From contig NZ_CP012069.2 in assembly GCF_001189515.2 (NCBI RefSeq), positions 1,984,001 through 2,048,000 of the forward strand: DNA of 64,000 bases, given 5' to 3'. Below are positions 55,001-62,789 of the stretch, in pieces. The position numbers and the translations under genes were made by a program. The DNA comes from Olsenella sp. oral taxon 807 (GTDB lineage Bacteria; Actinomycetota; Coriobacteriia; Coriobacteriales; Atopobiaceae). The notes below the pieces were generated by a model. The model was not told the DNA's origin and did not search any database. It was given only the letters and a program-made list of their open reading frames with translations. How positions within the stretch are numbered: the first letter of the stretch is position 1; the number at the start of each line of letters is the position of its first letter.

Positions 55001-55450
55001 TCAGCTCAGGGTCTCGAGCATAGCCTGGCATCCCATCCTCACATCGCGATAGGTGGTATCGAAGTCTCTGGTATACCAAGGGTCCGCAACGTCGCGGTCA
55101 AGGCCTGCCCACGAGAGCAGCTTGCTCACCTTACCCTCTGGGTCCCCCCGCAGGATGCACTCCAGCCCCCAGGCATTCTCCTCATCCATGATCACGATAT
55201 GGTCGAAGCGGCCGTAGTCTGCCAGCGTCACCTGCCGTGCGCGGTGGTGGCCGCACGGTATGCCCAGCTCACTGAGCTTGCGACGCGTGCCAGGATGAAC
55301 GTCGCTGCCGATGTCCTCCCGACTTGTCGCGGCAGAGTCGATATGAAAGTCATCGGCAACGCCAGCCTTGTCCACCAGGTACCTCATCACGCACTCGGCC
55401 ATCGTCGAGCGACAGATGTTGCCATGGCACACGAAGAGAACTCGTATCAT
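55001..55450 (-). CDS. Low-molecular-weight protein tyrosine phosphatase
   Basis: Cytosolic phosphatase of 149 residues. The catalytic P-loop CHGNICRS follows the start MIRVLFV, and the C-terminal DPWYTRDFDTTY holds the general-acid Asp. These act on tyrosine kinases that control capsule or on small proteins. GGAAGG upstream of the ATG; the longer frame to 55480 is rejected. It is followed, 41 nt upstream on the genome, by the GDPD gene. Confidence 0.93.
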   Translation of the reverse strand: MIRVLFVCHGNICRSTMAECVMRYLVDKAGVADDFHIDSAATSREDIGSDVHPGTRRKLSELGIPCGHHRARQVTLADYGRFDHIVIMDEENAWGLECILRGDPEGKVSKLLSWAGLDRDVADPWYTRDFDTTYRDVRMGCQAMLETLS

Positions 55451-55491
55451 GTCGGCTTCCTTCCTGTATCGCTTGCACACCGCACCCCCCC

Positions 55492-56505
55492 TCAGAGAAC
55501 GACATGATGCCCGACTTCGTCGATCCTATTCGTCCAGACGTACCCGTCAAAGCCATCCGGCACGTCACCTAGACTACCCGGCGTGTCGAAGCCCTCAGAG
55601 AGTCCCCCATCCCCCGCCACCAGCTCCACGCGGACGTTTGCCGTATCCATCCTCTCCATGAACCTGTTCGGCCAGCCCCACAGGAGACGAGCGTAGCGTA
55701 GGGGAATGCGCAGCTCGGTATTTCTCATGTCCTTAGGGACGCATCCGGTCCAGCCTATGAGCTCGTACTCGACCAACGCCTTGAGCATCGTATTCTTGGA
55801 CAGGAGCTTCAGATCCTTGCTGCAGGTCCTGAGGTATGCGACGCCCTCCTCACTGGCACAGCAGATGCTGAGTCGTGCGAGGCGCTCTGGCGAGAGTCCC
55901 TTGAGCCTCTCCCACAGCACCCTATAGGTTTCTGCCTTTCCATCCTTGACTTCGATCACGAACTCCCTGTCCGGGAAGGTCGCCAGCACCTCGTCCATCG
56001 TCGGCATGAGGCCCACGCCCTTGCCGCGAAGCGGGTAGGTCTTGCCACCGTCGGCCGTATAGCCAAAGCCCACGTCCATCTGCCTCAGCTCGGCCATCGT
56101 GTAGTCCTGGACCTCGCCCTCCATGCCGCAGCGATACACGAGCGTCGAGTCATGAAAGACGGCCAGTTGTCCGTCCTTCGAAAGCTTTACGTCAAACTCC
56201 ACCGCATCTGCACCGAGGTCGAAGGCAGCACGCATAGAGGGGATGGTGTTCTCTATGTAGCCATGCCTCGGCTCATCGATCATCGCGGCCGTGTTGCTGT
56301 CCCAGCCAGCCTCAGACTCATCGAAGGTCTGCGCAAGGCCCCTATGTGCAAGGAGCCGATAGGTTCCCGCCTGGCCATGGTAGAGGAGGTTCGTGTTGTT
56401 CAGCCACATGAAGCCGATAAGCAACAGGATGAGGATGCGCCTCCTATGCCTCCATATACGCCTCTTCCCCACGTCCTTACCCCTCACATCCCTGCCCCTG
56501 ACCAT
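55492..56505 (-). CDS. Glycerophosphodiester phosphodiesterase with membrane anchor
   Basis: Enzyme of about 337 residues that hydrolyses glycerophosphodiesters outside the cell. One membrane helix (ILILLLIGFMWLNN) near residue 27. The GDPD domain has LLAHRGLAQTF, ENTIPSMRAAFDLGADAVEFDVKLSKDGQLAVFHD (the His/Glu/Asp set split here) and FVIEVKDGKAE. Start at MVRGRDVRGKD is chosen because the helix is then near the N-terminus; a GTG further in (VGKRRIW) or an extension to 56745 are alternatives. It runs directly towards the phosphatase. Confidence 0.85.
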   Translation of the reverse strand: MVRGRDVRGKDVGKRRIWRHRRRILILLLIGFMWLNNTNLLYHGQAGTYRLLAHRGLAQTFDESEAGWDSNTAAMIDEPRHGYIENTIPSMRAAFDLGADAVEFDVKLSKDGQLAVFHDSTLVYRCGMEGEVQDYTMAELRQMDVGFGYTADGGKTYPLRGKGVGLMPTMDEVLATFPDREFVIEVKDGKAETYRVLWERLKGLSPERLARLSICCASEEGVAYLRTCSKDLKLLSKNTMLKALVEYELIGWTGCVPKDMRNTELRIPLRYARLLWGWPNRFMERMDTANVRVELVAGDGGLSEGFDTPGSLGDVPDGFDGYVWTNRIDEVGHHVVL

Positions 56506-56782
56506 CAGGCCGCCGTCCACTGCGTTTACGTGCCTCGCGCGTGCGCCTCGGATGCAGTATAGCCCTGACGGGCGAATCGACGGGCACATCAACACGACAG
56601 GCATCTTGGGAAAAGGTGTCGTGGGCACCTGGATGAGCCTCAACCCCCTGCAGGGGCAGTGGCGCTCGCGCATGCGCTTGATCCCGACGCCCCGGGTCAC
56701 CCAGGGCCGTGGCCCCAGGTAGTACACACGAGGTGATGGACACAAGGTGGCCTAAGCGTATCGCCCACTGGACAACCCGCCC

Positions 56783-57292
56783 TCAGCCCCCGAGGAGCAG
56801 GCGCACGAGGCCGCCCACGCCGCCCCAGGAAAGTCCCAGGGCGCGCGCCCCCAGGTACAGGGTCCCGTAGGCGCCCATGACGACGTCGACGAGGTAGGTG
56901 GTGAGGCGCGCGCGCCAGCTCGGGGGCAGCAGGCGCGAGGGGTCGCGCGGGTCCACCCAGAGGGTCGCGCGGGTCCCCCTCCCGATGCGATTGAACAGGG
57001 ACAGGAAACTCTGCCCGACGATGTCCGTCGCCGTGTGCGTCACGCCCCCGTACGACCAACGCCAGCCGAAGGACCATGAGCCGGAGCCCGGGCCGCCGTC
57101 CCTGACCTCGACCACCTCCCCCTCCACCGGGACCCAATGGAGCCTGCGCCAGGCGATGTGGGCGGAGAGGGCCAGGGAGAGCGCGGACCAGAGGGCCATG
57201 GCGACGGCGGAGGAGGAGAGCGGCGCGACGGCGACGATCACGAACAGGGCGAGCGTGAACCACCCGTACAGGGCGAGCAGCGCGTTGTCCAT
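56783..57292 (-). CDS. DUF3592-like membrane protein, type 1 (A)
   Basis: Protein of 169 residues: N-terminal helices (about 5-25, 30-45), a beta-rich segment with VPVEGEVVEV, WSYGGVTHTA and the mark ATLWVDPRDPSRLL, then a C-terminal helix near 130-160. This layout fits DUF3592 (family function unknown). It is the last gene of the array and is more diverged than C, F and J. Its ATG lies in a TGATG overlap with a 30-residue frame and has GGAGGG upstream. Confidence 0.75.
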   Translation of the reverse strand: MDNALLALYGWFTLALFVIVAVAPLSSSAVAMALWSALSLALSAHIAWRRLHWVPVEGEVVEVRDGGPGSGSWSFGWRWSYGGVTHTATDIVGQSFLSLFNRIGRGTRATLWVDPRDPSRLLPPSWRARLTTYLVDVVMGAYGTLYLGARALGLSWGGVGGLVRLLLGG

Positions 57293-57384
57293 CAGGCAAC
57301 CCTCCCGAGTCGCGCCGACAGGGCCGGAAGGGATAGCGACATGTCGAGCTCGATGGGACATGGTGTCGTGAGCTTCGCACGCAT
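57292..57384 (-). CDS. Short coupled reading frame before gene A
   Basis: Encodes 30 residues (starts MRAKLTTPCPIELDMS, ends LGRVA). Its stop and the next gene's start share TGATG. An almost identical frame precedes gene C. AGGTG lies near its ATG. May be a real peptide or only a coupling leader. Confidence 0.45.
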   Translation of the reverse strand: MRAKLTTPCPIELDMSLSLPALSARLGRVA

Positions 57385-57517
57385 TGTCGCACCTGGCTTC
57401 CCGCCCCCCCGCCCGGGGAGGCGAATCGTTGGGACGAGACAACCACCGGGGACGGGCGGAACCTCCCCGACACCCGCCATCGTAGCGCCCCCGGGCGAGC
57501 GGGGCAAGGCCCACGGC

Positions 57518-58027
57518 TCACCACGTGACCCAACCCGCGCAGGTCACGGCCGTGAGGGCCACGACCAGCAGGGCGAGCGCGGCCGTGAGGCGGTAGGCGA
57601 GGAGGCGGCGCTGCCAGCTCGGGGGCAGGGCGCCCGCAGACAGCGCGCCCGGCGGGCGCGACGGGTCCACCCAGAGGGTGGCCGTGCGGCCGACCCCGCG
57701 GATCGGCCTGTGCCAAAGCGTAAACGCGGGGATGGCGTCCACCACGAAGCGCGCATCGTCCCCCCAGGGGTAGCGCCACGTGTCCCTCGTCCAGAGCAGG
57801 GATCCGACATCACATGTACGGCGCTCGCAGCCGACCAGCACCCCCTCCACCGGCACGGTGCAGCGCCGCCTGAGGGCCTCGATGCGCGCGGCGCGCGCCA
57901 GGGGGACCACCGAGGCGAGGGCGAGGGCGCAGGCCATCCGTGGCTCGGAGAAGCGCGACTCAACGCACCACCACGACAGCAACAGGACGGCATAGCTGTT
58001 CAGCGCGCACAGCGTCTCCACCCCCAT
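57518..58027 (-). CDS. DUF3592-like membrane protein, type 2 (B)
   Basis: Protein of 169 residues: helix near 8-28, another near 35-50, RRCTVPVEGVLV, WRYPWGDDARFVV, TATLWVDPSRPPGAL and a strongly hydrophobic C-terminal helix ending TAVTCAGWVTW. Nearly identical to H in its second half, with a changed middle (residues about 65-85), the part most likely to face the outside or a partner. GGAGGG upstream; ATG in a TGATG overlap. Confidence 0.75.
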   Translation of the reverse strand: MGVETLCALNSYAVLLLSWWCVESRFSEPRMACALALASVVPLARAARIEALRRRCTVPVEGVLVGCERRTCDVGSLLWTRDTWRYPWGDDARFVVDAIPAFTLWHRPIRGVGRTATLWVDPSRPPGALSAGALPPSWQRRLLAYRLTAALALLVVALTAVTCAGWVTW

Positions 58028-58107
58028 CAGGCGGCCCTCCCCGGACCGGGGGTAGGCGACAGGATGGCGGGACCGCAGGGGCGTGGGGGCGTGACTGTCG
58101 CGTACAT
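58027..58107 (-). CDS. Short coupled frame before gene B (remnant of E/I type)
   Basis: Encodes 26 residues starting MYATVTPPRPC like E and I but truncated by a deletion; ends GPGRAA at the TGATG shared with B. Decayed copy of the fragment gene. Confidence 0.45.
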   Translation of the reverse strand: MYATVTPPRPCGPAILSPTPGPGRAA

Positions 58108-58202
58108 GCCGCGCCTGGCCTCCCGCCCCTCCCGCCCGGGGAGGCGACCGTGGGGGCGTGGCCGCAAGGGAGGGGCGCCGACGGGGGCGCGGCAGGCGCA
58201 GG

Positions 58203-58691
58203 TCACGGGATGACCCCCCAAAGACGCAGGGCGAAGTAGGCGCTCACGCCGCCGAAGATAAGGTAGGAGAAGAGCCGCAGCCCCCAGGTCGAGGGCAGCA
58301 GGCGCGAGGGGTCGCGCGGGTCCACCCAGAGGGTCGTCCGCTCCTCCCAGGCGAAGAGGTAATCGCCCGGCGTGTAGTCCTCCGCCGTGTACGTCACCCC
58401 GCCATACGTCCAGCGCCAGCCGCAGCCGCTGCTCCTATAGATGTGTGGGGGATAGGGGGGGCCTGCCTCCTGGCTGGCGACGATCGGCTCCCCCTCCACC
58501 GGGACCCAGCGGAGCCTGCGCCAGACGATGTGGGCCGAGAGGCCCAGGGAGAGGGCGGCGTGGAGGGCGAAGACGAGCGTCATCCGAAGCTCGGAGACGC
58601 GAGCAGGCACGTCGCCCATGGACCCCACGCACCCCGTGAACAGCAGGGCGAGCGAGAACCAGACGTACAGGGCGAGCAGCGCGTTGTCCAT
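58203..58691 (-). CDS. DUF3592-like membrane protein, type 1 (C)
   Basis: Protein of 162 residues: MDNALLALYVWFSLALLF helix, LHAALSLGLSAHIVW helix, RWVPVEGEPIVASQEAG, WRWTYGGVTYTAEDYTPGDY, TTLWVDPRDPSRLLPSTW and a C-terminal helix. It differs from F at only a handful of residues. ATG in TGATG overlap with the frame before it. Confidence 0.78.
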   Translation of the reverse strand: MDNALLALYVWFSLALLFTGCVGSMGDVPARVSELRMTLVFALHAALSLGLSAHIVWRRLRWVPVEGEPIVASQEAGPPYPPHIYRSSGCGWRWTYGGVTYTAEDYTPGDYLFAWEERTTLWVDPRDPSRLLPSTWGLRLFSYLIFGGVSAYFALRLWGVIP

Positions 58692-58783
58692 CAGGCGGCC
58701 CTCCCGAGTCGCGCCGACAGGGCCCGAAGGGATGGCGACATGTCGAGCTCGATGGGACATGGGGACGTGAGTTTCGCGCGCAT
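58691..58783 (-). CDS. Short coupled reading frame before gene C
   Basis: Encodes 30 residues (MRAKLTSPCPIELDMSPS... LGRAA), matching the frame before A at most positions; shares TGATG with C. Confidence 0.45.
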   Translation of the reverse strand: MRAKLTSPCPIELDMSPSLRALSARLGRAA

Positions 58784-58918
58784 TGGCGCACCTGGCTTCC
58801 TGCCTCCCCTCGTCCGGGGAGGCGAATCGTTGGGACGGGACTGCGGGGGGCGCGGGCAGGGCCTCCCCCGACACCCGCCATCGTAGCGCCCCCGGGCGAG
58901 CGGGGCAAGGCCCACAGC

Positions 58919-59416
58919 TCACCACGTGACCAAGCCCGCGCAGGTCACGACCGTGAGGGCCACGACCAGCAGGGCGAGCGCGGCCGTGAGGCGGTAGGCG
59001 AGGAGGCGGCGCTGCCAGCTCGGGGGCAGGGCGCCCGCAGACAGCGCGTCCGGCGGGCGCGACGGGTCCACCCAGAGGGTGGCCGTGCGGCCGACCCCGC
59101 GGATCGGCTCGTGCCAGAGCATGAGCACGGGGACGACGTCCACCACGAAGCGGACGTCGTCCCCCCAGGGGTAGCGCCACGTGTCCCTCACCCGGATAAA
59201 GGGTTTAGCATCGCAGAGCTCGCGGTCGACCAGCACCCCCTCCGCCGGCACGGTGCAGCGCCGCCTGAGGGCCTCGATGCGCGCGGCGAGGGCAAGAGGG
59301 ACCGCCGAGGCGACGGCGAGGGCTGGGGCCATCCAAAGTCTGGAGAAGCGCAATGTTATGCACGACCACGACAGTGACAGGATGGCAAGGCTGTCCATCG
59401 CGTACAGCGTCTCCAT
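58919..59416 (-). CDS. DUF3592-like membrane protein, type 2 (D)
   Basis: Protein of 165 residues, same plan as B and H: METLYAMDSLAILSLSWS, RRCTVPAEGVLVDREL, DTWRYPWGDDVRFVVDVVPV, TATLWVDPSRPPDAL, C-terminal helix ending TCAGLVTW. More changed than H in residues 60-105. ATG in TGATG overlap with fragment E. Confidence 0.77.
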   Translation of the reverse strand: METLYAMDSLAILSLSWSCITLRFSRLWMAPALAVASAVPLALAARIEALRRRCTVPAEGVLVDRELCDAKPFIRVRDTWRYPWGDDVRFVVDVVPVLMLWHEPIRGVGRTATLWVDPSRPPDALSAGALPPSWQRRLLAYRLTAALALLVVALTVVTCAGLVTW

Positions 59417-59829
59417 CAGGCCGCCCTCCCCAGGCCCATGGGGGAGCCAAGGAGGGCGGCCGCCCGGGGCGGGGCGCCGCCGACCAACGCGGGGGACGTG
59501 GCGGGCTCCATGGCAACGGGGACGTCGAGCTCGGCCGCGGACGGCACGTAGAACCACCCGCCCGAGGCGGGCCGGTAGCCCTCGGCCTCGACCCTGACCT
59601 GCCACCAACCCTCGGGGACGTCCCAGGAGAAGGACCCACGGGCGTCGGCCACGAGCGGGTTTCCCTGCCCGTACGGGACTGCGTCCCACGGCTCTGGGCC
59701 CCTCCCTTCGCACCACAGCAAATCCCGGATGCCGCCGTCGCCGGCCCGACCCGTAGCGCGCGGGTCGGGGGACGAGGCCGGCGGCTCACCGGGAGCGCAG
59801 GGGCGTGGGGGCGTGACTGTCGCGTACAT
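59416..59829 (-). CDS. Fragment of carboxypeptidase-regulatory-like protein (E)
   Basis: Reading frame of 137 residues, starting MYATVTPPRPC. From about residue 45 it matches the C-terminal domain of the large protein at the right end of the window: PEPWDAVPYGQGNPLVADARGSF, WDVPEGWWQVRVEAEGYRP, YVPSAAELDVPVAME. Lacks signal peptide and upstream domains. The same fragment with the same length occurs as I. It may be a truncated pseudogene kept as a coupling leader for D (TGATG). Confidence 0.55.
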   Translation of the reverse strand: MYATVTPPRPCAPGEPPASSPDPRATGRAGDGGIRDLLWCEGRGPEPWDAVPYGQGNPLVADARGSFSWDVPEGWWQVRVEAEGYRPASGGWFYVPSAAELDVPVAMEPATSPALVGGAPPRAAALLGSPMGLGRAA

Positions 59830-59915
59830 GCCGCGCCTGTCCCCCCGCCCCTCCCGCCCGGGGAGGTGGCCGTGGGGGCGTGGTCGCAAGGGAGGGACGC
59901 CGACGGGGCTGCGGG

Positions 59916-60404
59916 TCACGGGACGACCCCCCAATGGCACAGGATGCGGAAGGCGCTCACGCCGCCGAAGATAAGGTAGGAGAAGAGGCGCAGCCACCAG
60001 GTCGAGGGCAGCAGGCGCGAGGGGTCGCGCGGGTCCACCCAGAGGGTCGTCCGCTCCTCCCAGGCGAAGAGGTAATCGCCCGGCGTGTAGTCCTCCGCCG
60101 TGTACGTCACCCCGCCATACGTCCAGCGCCAGCCGCAGCCGCTGCTCCTATAGATGTGTGGGGGATAGGGGGGGCCTGCCTCCTGGCTGGCGACGATCGG
60201 CTCCCCCTCCACCGGGACCCAGCGGAACCTGCGCCAGACGATGTGAGCCGAGAGGCCCAGGGAGATGGCGGCGTGGAGGGCGAAGACGAGCGTCATCCGA
60301 AGCTCGGAGACGCGAGCGGGCACGTCGCCCATGGACCCCACGCACCCCGTGAACAGCAGGGCGAGCGAGAACCAGACGTACAGGGCGAGCAGCGCGTTGT
60401 CCAT
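59916..60404 (-). CDS. DUF3592-like membrane protein, type 1 (F)
   Basis: Protein of 162 residues almost identical to C; ends FGGVSAFRILCHWGVVP. All motifs listed for C are present. Coupled by TGATG to a short frame that is not the MRAKLTT type but ends LREAA. Confidence 0.77.
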   Translation of the reverse strand: MDNALLALYVWFSLALLFTGCVGSMGDVPARVSELRMTLVFALHAAISLGLSAHIVWRRFRWVPVEGEPIVASQEAGPPYPPHIYRSSGCGWRWTYGGVTYTAEDYTPGDYLFAWEERTTLWVDPRDPSRLLPSTWWLRLFSYLIFGGVSAFRILCHWGVVP

Positions 60405-60487
60405 CAGGCGGCCTCCCTGAGGGCTGCGGGGCCGGATGTTAGCTTGCCGGACCCAAAGGGACGCAAAGACAGGGCTTTCACCCGCAT
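60404..60487 (-). CDS. Short coupled reading frame before gene F
   Basis: Encodes 27 residues starting MRVKALSLRPFGSG and ending LREAA; shares TGATG with F. Different sequence from the other short frames but same position and ending. Confidence 0.4.
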   Translation of the reverse strand: MRVKALSLRPFGSGKLTSGPAALREAA

Positions 60488-60618
60488 GCTGCACCTGGCT
60501 TCCCGCCTCCCGTCCGGGGAGGCGAATCGTTGGGACGAGACAACCACCGGGGACAGGCGGAACCTCCCCGGCACACGCCATCGTAGCGCCCCCCGGCGAG
60601 CGGGGCAAGGCACGCGGC

Positions 60619-61095
60619 TCACCACGTGACCCAACCCGCGCACGTCACGGCCGTGAGGGCCGCAAGGGAGAGACAGAGGGCCGCCATGAGGCGGTAGACG
60701 AGGACGCGACGCCCCCAACTCGGGGGCAGGGCGCGCAGGGGCCGGGACGGGTCCACCCAGAGGATGGCCGCGTTTCCCTCGCGGAAGCCGGGGAGGAACA
60801 TGAAGGTCGAGGCGACGTCCGTCACGGCGAGGGAGGTGCCGTCCCAGAGGTAGCGCCAGGTCTGGGTCTCCCAGCTGGGCGTCACGTGGCGGCTGAGCAG
60901 CACCCCCTTCACCGGCACGGAGCAGCGGCCCCTGCGGCGGGCGACGCGCGCGGCGAGCGCGAGGCAGACCGCCGCGTCGGCGGCGAGCGCGGGGGCCAGG
61001 TAGGAGACGGAAAAGCGCAACGACACGCACACCCACGCCATCCACAGTGCGGTGCAGGAGGCCAGATCATACAGAACCTCGTACAGCACCTCCAT
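60619..61095 (-). CDS. DUF3592-like membrane protein, type 2, diverged (G)
   Basis: Protein of 158 residues with type-2 plan but diverged: MEVLYEVLYDLASCTALWM helix, ARRVARRRGRCSVPVKGVLLSRH-like middle, QTWRYLWDGTSLAVTD, AAILWVDPSRPLRAL, C-terminal helix ending TAVTCAGWVTW. Only the last 20 residues are the same as B and H. Coupled by TGATG. Confidence 0.72.
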   Translation of the reverse strand: MEVLYEVLYDLASCTALWMAWVCVSLRFSVSYLAPALAADAAVCLALAARVARRRGRCSVPVKGVLLSRHVTPSWETQTWRYLWDGTSLAVTDVASTFMFLPGFREGNAAILWVDPSRPLRALPPSWGRRVLVYRLMAALCLSLAALTAVTCAGWVTW

Positions 61096-61157
61096 CAGGC
61101 GGCCATCTCCACGACGCCGGGCCTACGGGGACGCGGGGTCGTGAGCTTCGCGCGCAT
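61095..61157 (-). CDS. Short coupled reading frame before gene G
   Basis: Encodes 20 residues (MRAKLTTPRPRRPGVVEMAA); first eight are those of the A/C leaders. Shares TGATG with G. Confidence 0.42.
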   Translation of the reverse strand: MRAKLTTPRPRRPGVVEMAA

Positions 61158-61291
61158 TGTCGCACCTGGCTTCCCGCCTCCCGCCCGGGGAGGCGAATCG
61201 TTAAGACGGGACTGCGGGGGGGGCGCGGGCAGGGCCTCCCCCGACACACGCCATCGTAGCGCCCCCGGGCGAGCGGGGCAAGGCCCACGGC

Positions 61292-61792
61292 TCACCACGT
61301 GACCCAACCCGCGCAGGTCACGGCCGTGAGGGCCACGACCAGCAGGGCGAGCGCGGCCGTGAGGCGGTAGGCGAGGAGGCGGCGCTGCCAGCTCGGGGGC
61401 AGGGCGCCCGCAGACAGCGCGCCCGGCGGGCGCGACGGGTCCACCCAGAGGGTGGCCGTGCGGCCGACCCCGCGGATCGGCCTGTGCCAAAGCGTAAACG
61501 CGGGGATGGCGTCCACCACGAAGCGGACGTCGTCCCCCCAGGGGTAGCGCCACGTGTCCCTCTCACGGATGAAGGACTTGCCCCAGCTCTCGCAGCCGGC
61601 CAGCACCCCCTCCACAGGCACGGTGCAGCGCCGCCTGAGGGCCTCGATGCGCGCGGCGCGCGCCAGGGGGACCACCGAGGCGAGGGCGAGGGCGCAGGCC
61701 ATCCGGGGCTCGGAGAAGCGCGACAGTATGCACCACTCCGACAGCAACAGGACGGCCCAGCTGTTCAGCGCGTACAGCGTCTCCACCCCCAT
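61292..61792 (-). CDS. DUF3592-like membrane protein, type 2 (H)
   Basis: Protein of 166 residues with MGVETLYALNSWAVLLLSEW, RRCTVPVEGVLAGCESWG, DTWRYPWGDDVRFVVDAIPAF, TATLWVDPSRPPGAL and C-terminal TCAGWVTW. Near-identical to B outside the middle. ATG in TGATG overlap with fragment I. Confidence 0.77.
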   Translation of the reverse strand: MGVETLYALNSWAVLLLSEWCILSRFSEPRMACALALASVVPLARAARIEALRRRCTVPVEGVLAGCESWGKSFIRERDTWRYPWGDDVRFVVDAIPAFTLWHRPIRGVGRTATLWVDPSRPPGALSAGALPPSWQRRLLAYRLTAALALLVVALTAVTCAGWVTW

Positions 61793-62205
61793 CAGGCGGT
61801 CCTCCCCAGATCCACGAGAGAGTAAGGGAGGGCGGGCGGCCGGGACGGGACGCCGCCGGTCCCCGCAAAGGAAGACGCGAGCTCCATGGCAACGGGGACG
61901 TCGAGCTCGGCTGCGGACGGCACGCGGACCCACCCGCTCGCGGCGGGCCGGTAGCTCTCCGCCTCGACCCTGACCTGCCACCAGCCCTCGGGGACGTCCC
62001 AGGAGAAGGACCCACGGGCGTCGGCCGCGAGCGGGTTTCCCCGCCCGTACGGGACTGCGTCCCACGGCTCTGGGCCCCTCCCTTCGCGCCACAGCAAGTC
62101 CCGGATGCCGCCGTCGCCGGCCCGACCCGTAGCGCGCGGGTCGGGGGACGAGGCCGGCGGCTCACCGGGAGCGCAGGGGCGTGGGGGCGTGACTGTCGCG
62201 TACAT
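61792..62205 (-). CDS. Fragment of carboxypeptidase-regulatory-like protein (I)
   Basis: Reading frame of 137 residues, same length and start (MYATVTPPRPCAPGE) as E, with scattered substitutions, so it has been kept open since duplication. Domain motifs PEPWDAVPYGRGNPL, WDVPEGWWQVRVEAESYRP, VPSAAELDVPVAME. Shares TGATG with H. Confidence 0.55.
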   Translation of the reverse strand: MYATVTPPRPCAPGEPPASSPDPRATGRAGDGGIRDLLWREGRGPEPWDAVPYGRGNPLAADARGSFSWDVPEGWWQVRVEAESYRPAASGWVRVPSAAELDVPVAMELASSFAGTGGVPSRPPALPYSLVDLGRTA

Positions 62206-62300
62206 GCCGCGCCTGGCCTCCCGCCCCTCCCGCCCGGGGAGGCGACCGTGGGGGCGTGGCCGCAAGGGAGGGGCGCCGACGAGGGCGCGGCAGGCGCAGG

Positions 62301-62789
62301 TCACGGGACGAGCTCCCAAAGGCGCAGGATGCAGTAGGCGCTCATGCCGCCGAAGGTAAGGTAGGAGAGGAGCCGCAGCCCCCAGGTCGAGGGCAGCAGG
62401 CGCGAGGGGTCGCGCGGGTCCACCCAGAGGGTCGTCCGCTTCTCCCAGGCGAAGAGGTAATCGCCCGGCGTGTAGTCCTCCGCCGTGTACGTCACCCCGC
62501 CATACGTCCAGCGCCAGCCGCAGCCGCTGCTCCTATAGAGGCCTGGGGGATAGGGGGGGCCTGCCTCCTGGCTGGCGACGATCGGCTCCCCCTCCACCGG
62601 GACCCAGCGGAGCCTGCGCCAGACGATGTGGGCCGAGAGGCCCAGGGAGAAGGCGACGTGGAGGGCGAGGGCGAGCGTCGCCCGAAGTATGCGAACGCGA
62701 TGGGGCGCGTCGCCCGTGAGCCCCGCGCCCCCCACGAACAGCAGGGCGAGCGTGAACCACCAGTACAGGGCGAGCAGCACGTTGTCCAT
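62301..62789 (-). CDS. DUF3592-like membrane protein, type 1 (J)
   Basis: Protein of 162 residues like C and F, with MDNVLLALYWWFTLALLF and a more changed N-terminal third (residues 22-45). VPVEGEPIVASQEAGPPYPP, WRWTYGGVTYTAEDYTPGDY and TTLWVDPRDPSRLLPSTW are the same. First of the array; coupled by TGATG to the large protein K. Confidence 0.78.
   Translation of the reverse strand: MDNVLLALYWWFTLALLFVGGAGLTGDAPHRVRILRATLALALHVAFSLGLSAHIVWRRLRWVPVEGEPIVASQEAGPPYPPGLYRSSGCGWRWTYGGVTYTAEDYTPGDYLFAWEKRTTLWVDPRDPSRLLPSTWGLRLLSYLTFGGMSAYCILRLWELVP

Larger units (their letters stand above)
56783..62789 (-). repeat. Tandem segmental array of DUF3592-like genes
   Basis: The segment repeats a unit of type-1 gene, short or fragment reading frame, type-2 gene and a conserved spacer of about 200 nt. 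Type-1 genes (A 57292, C 58691, F 60404, J 62789 starts) and type-2 genes (B 58027, D 59416, H 61792, and the diverged G 61095) alternate. The spacers (57293-57517, 58692-58918, 60405-60618, 61096-61291) share blocks such as GGGAGGCGAATCGTT. Ends are near-identical, so the array arose by recent duplication. Confidence 0.85.

Noticed and set aside
59880-62359. Plus-strand frames in the DUF3592 array
   Set aside because: They mirror the duplicated minus-strand genes and have no independent support.
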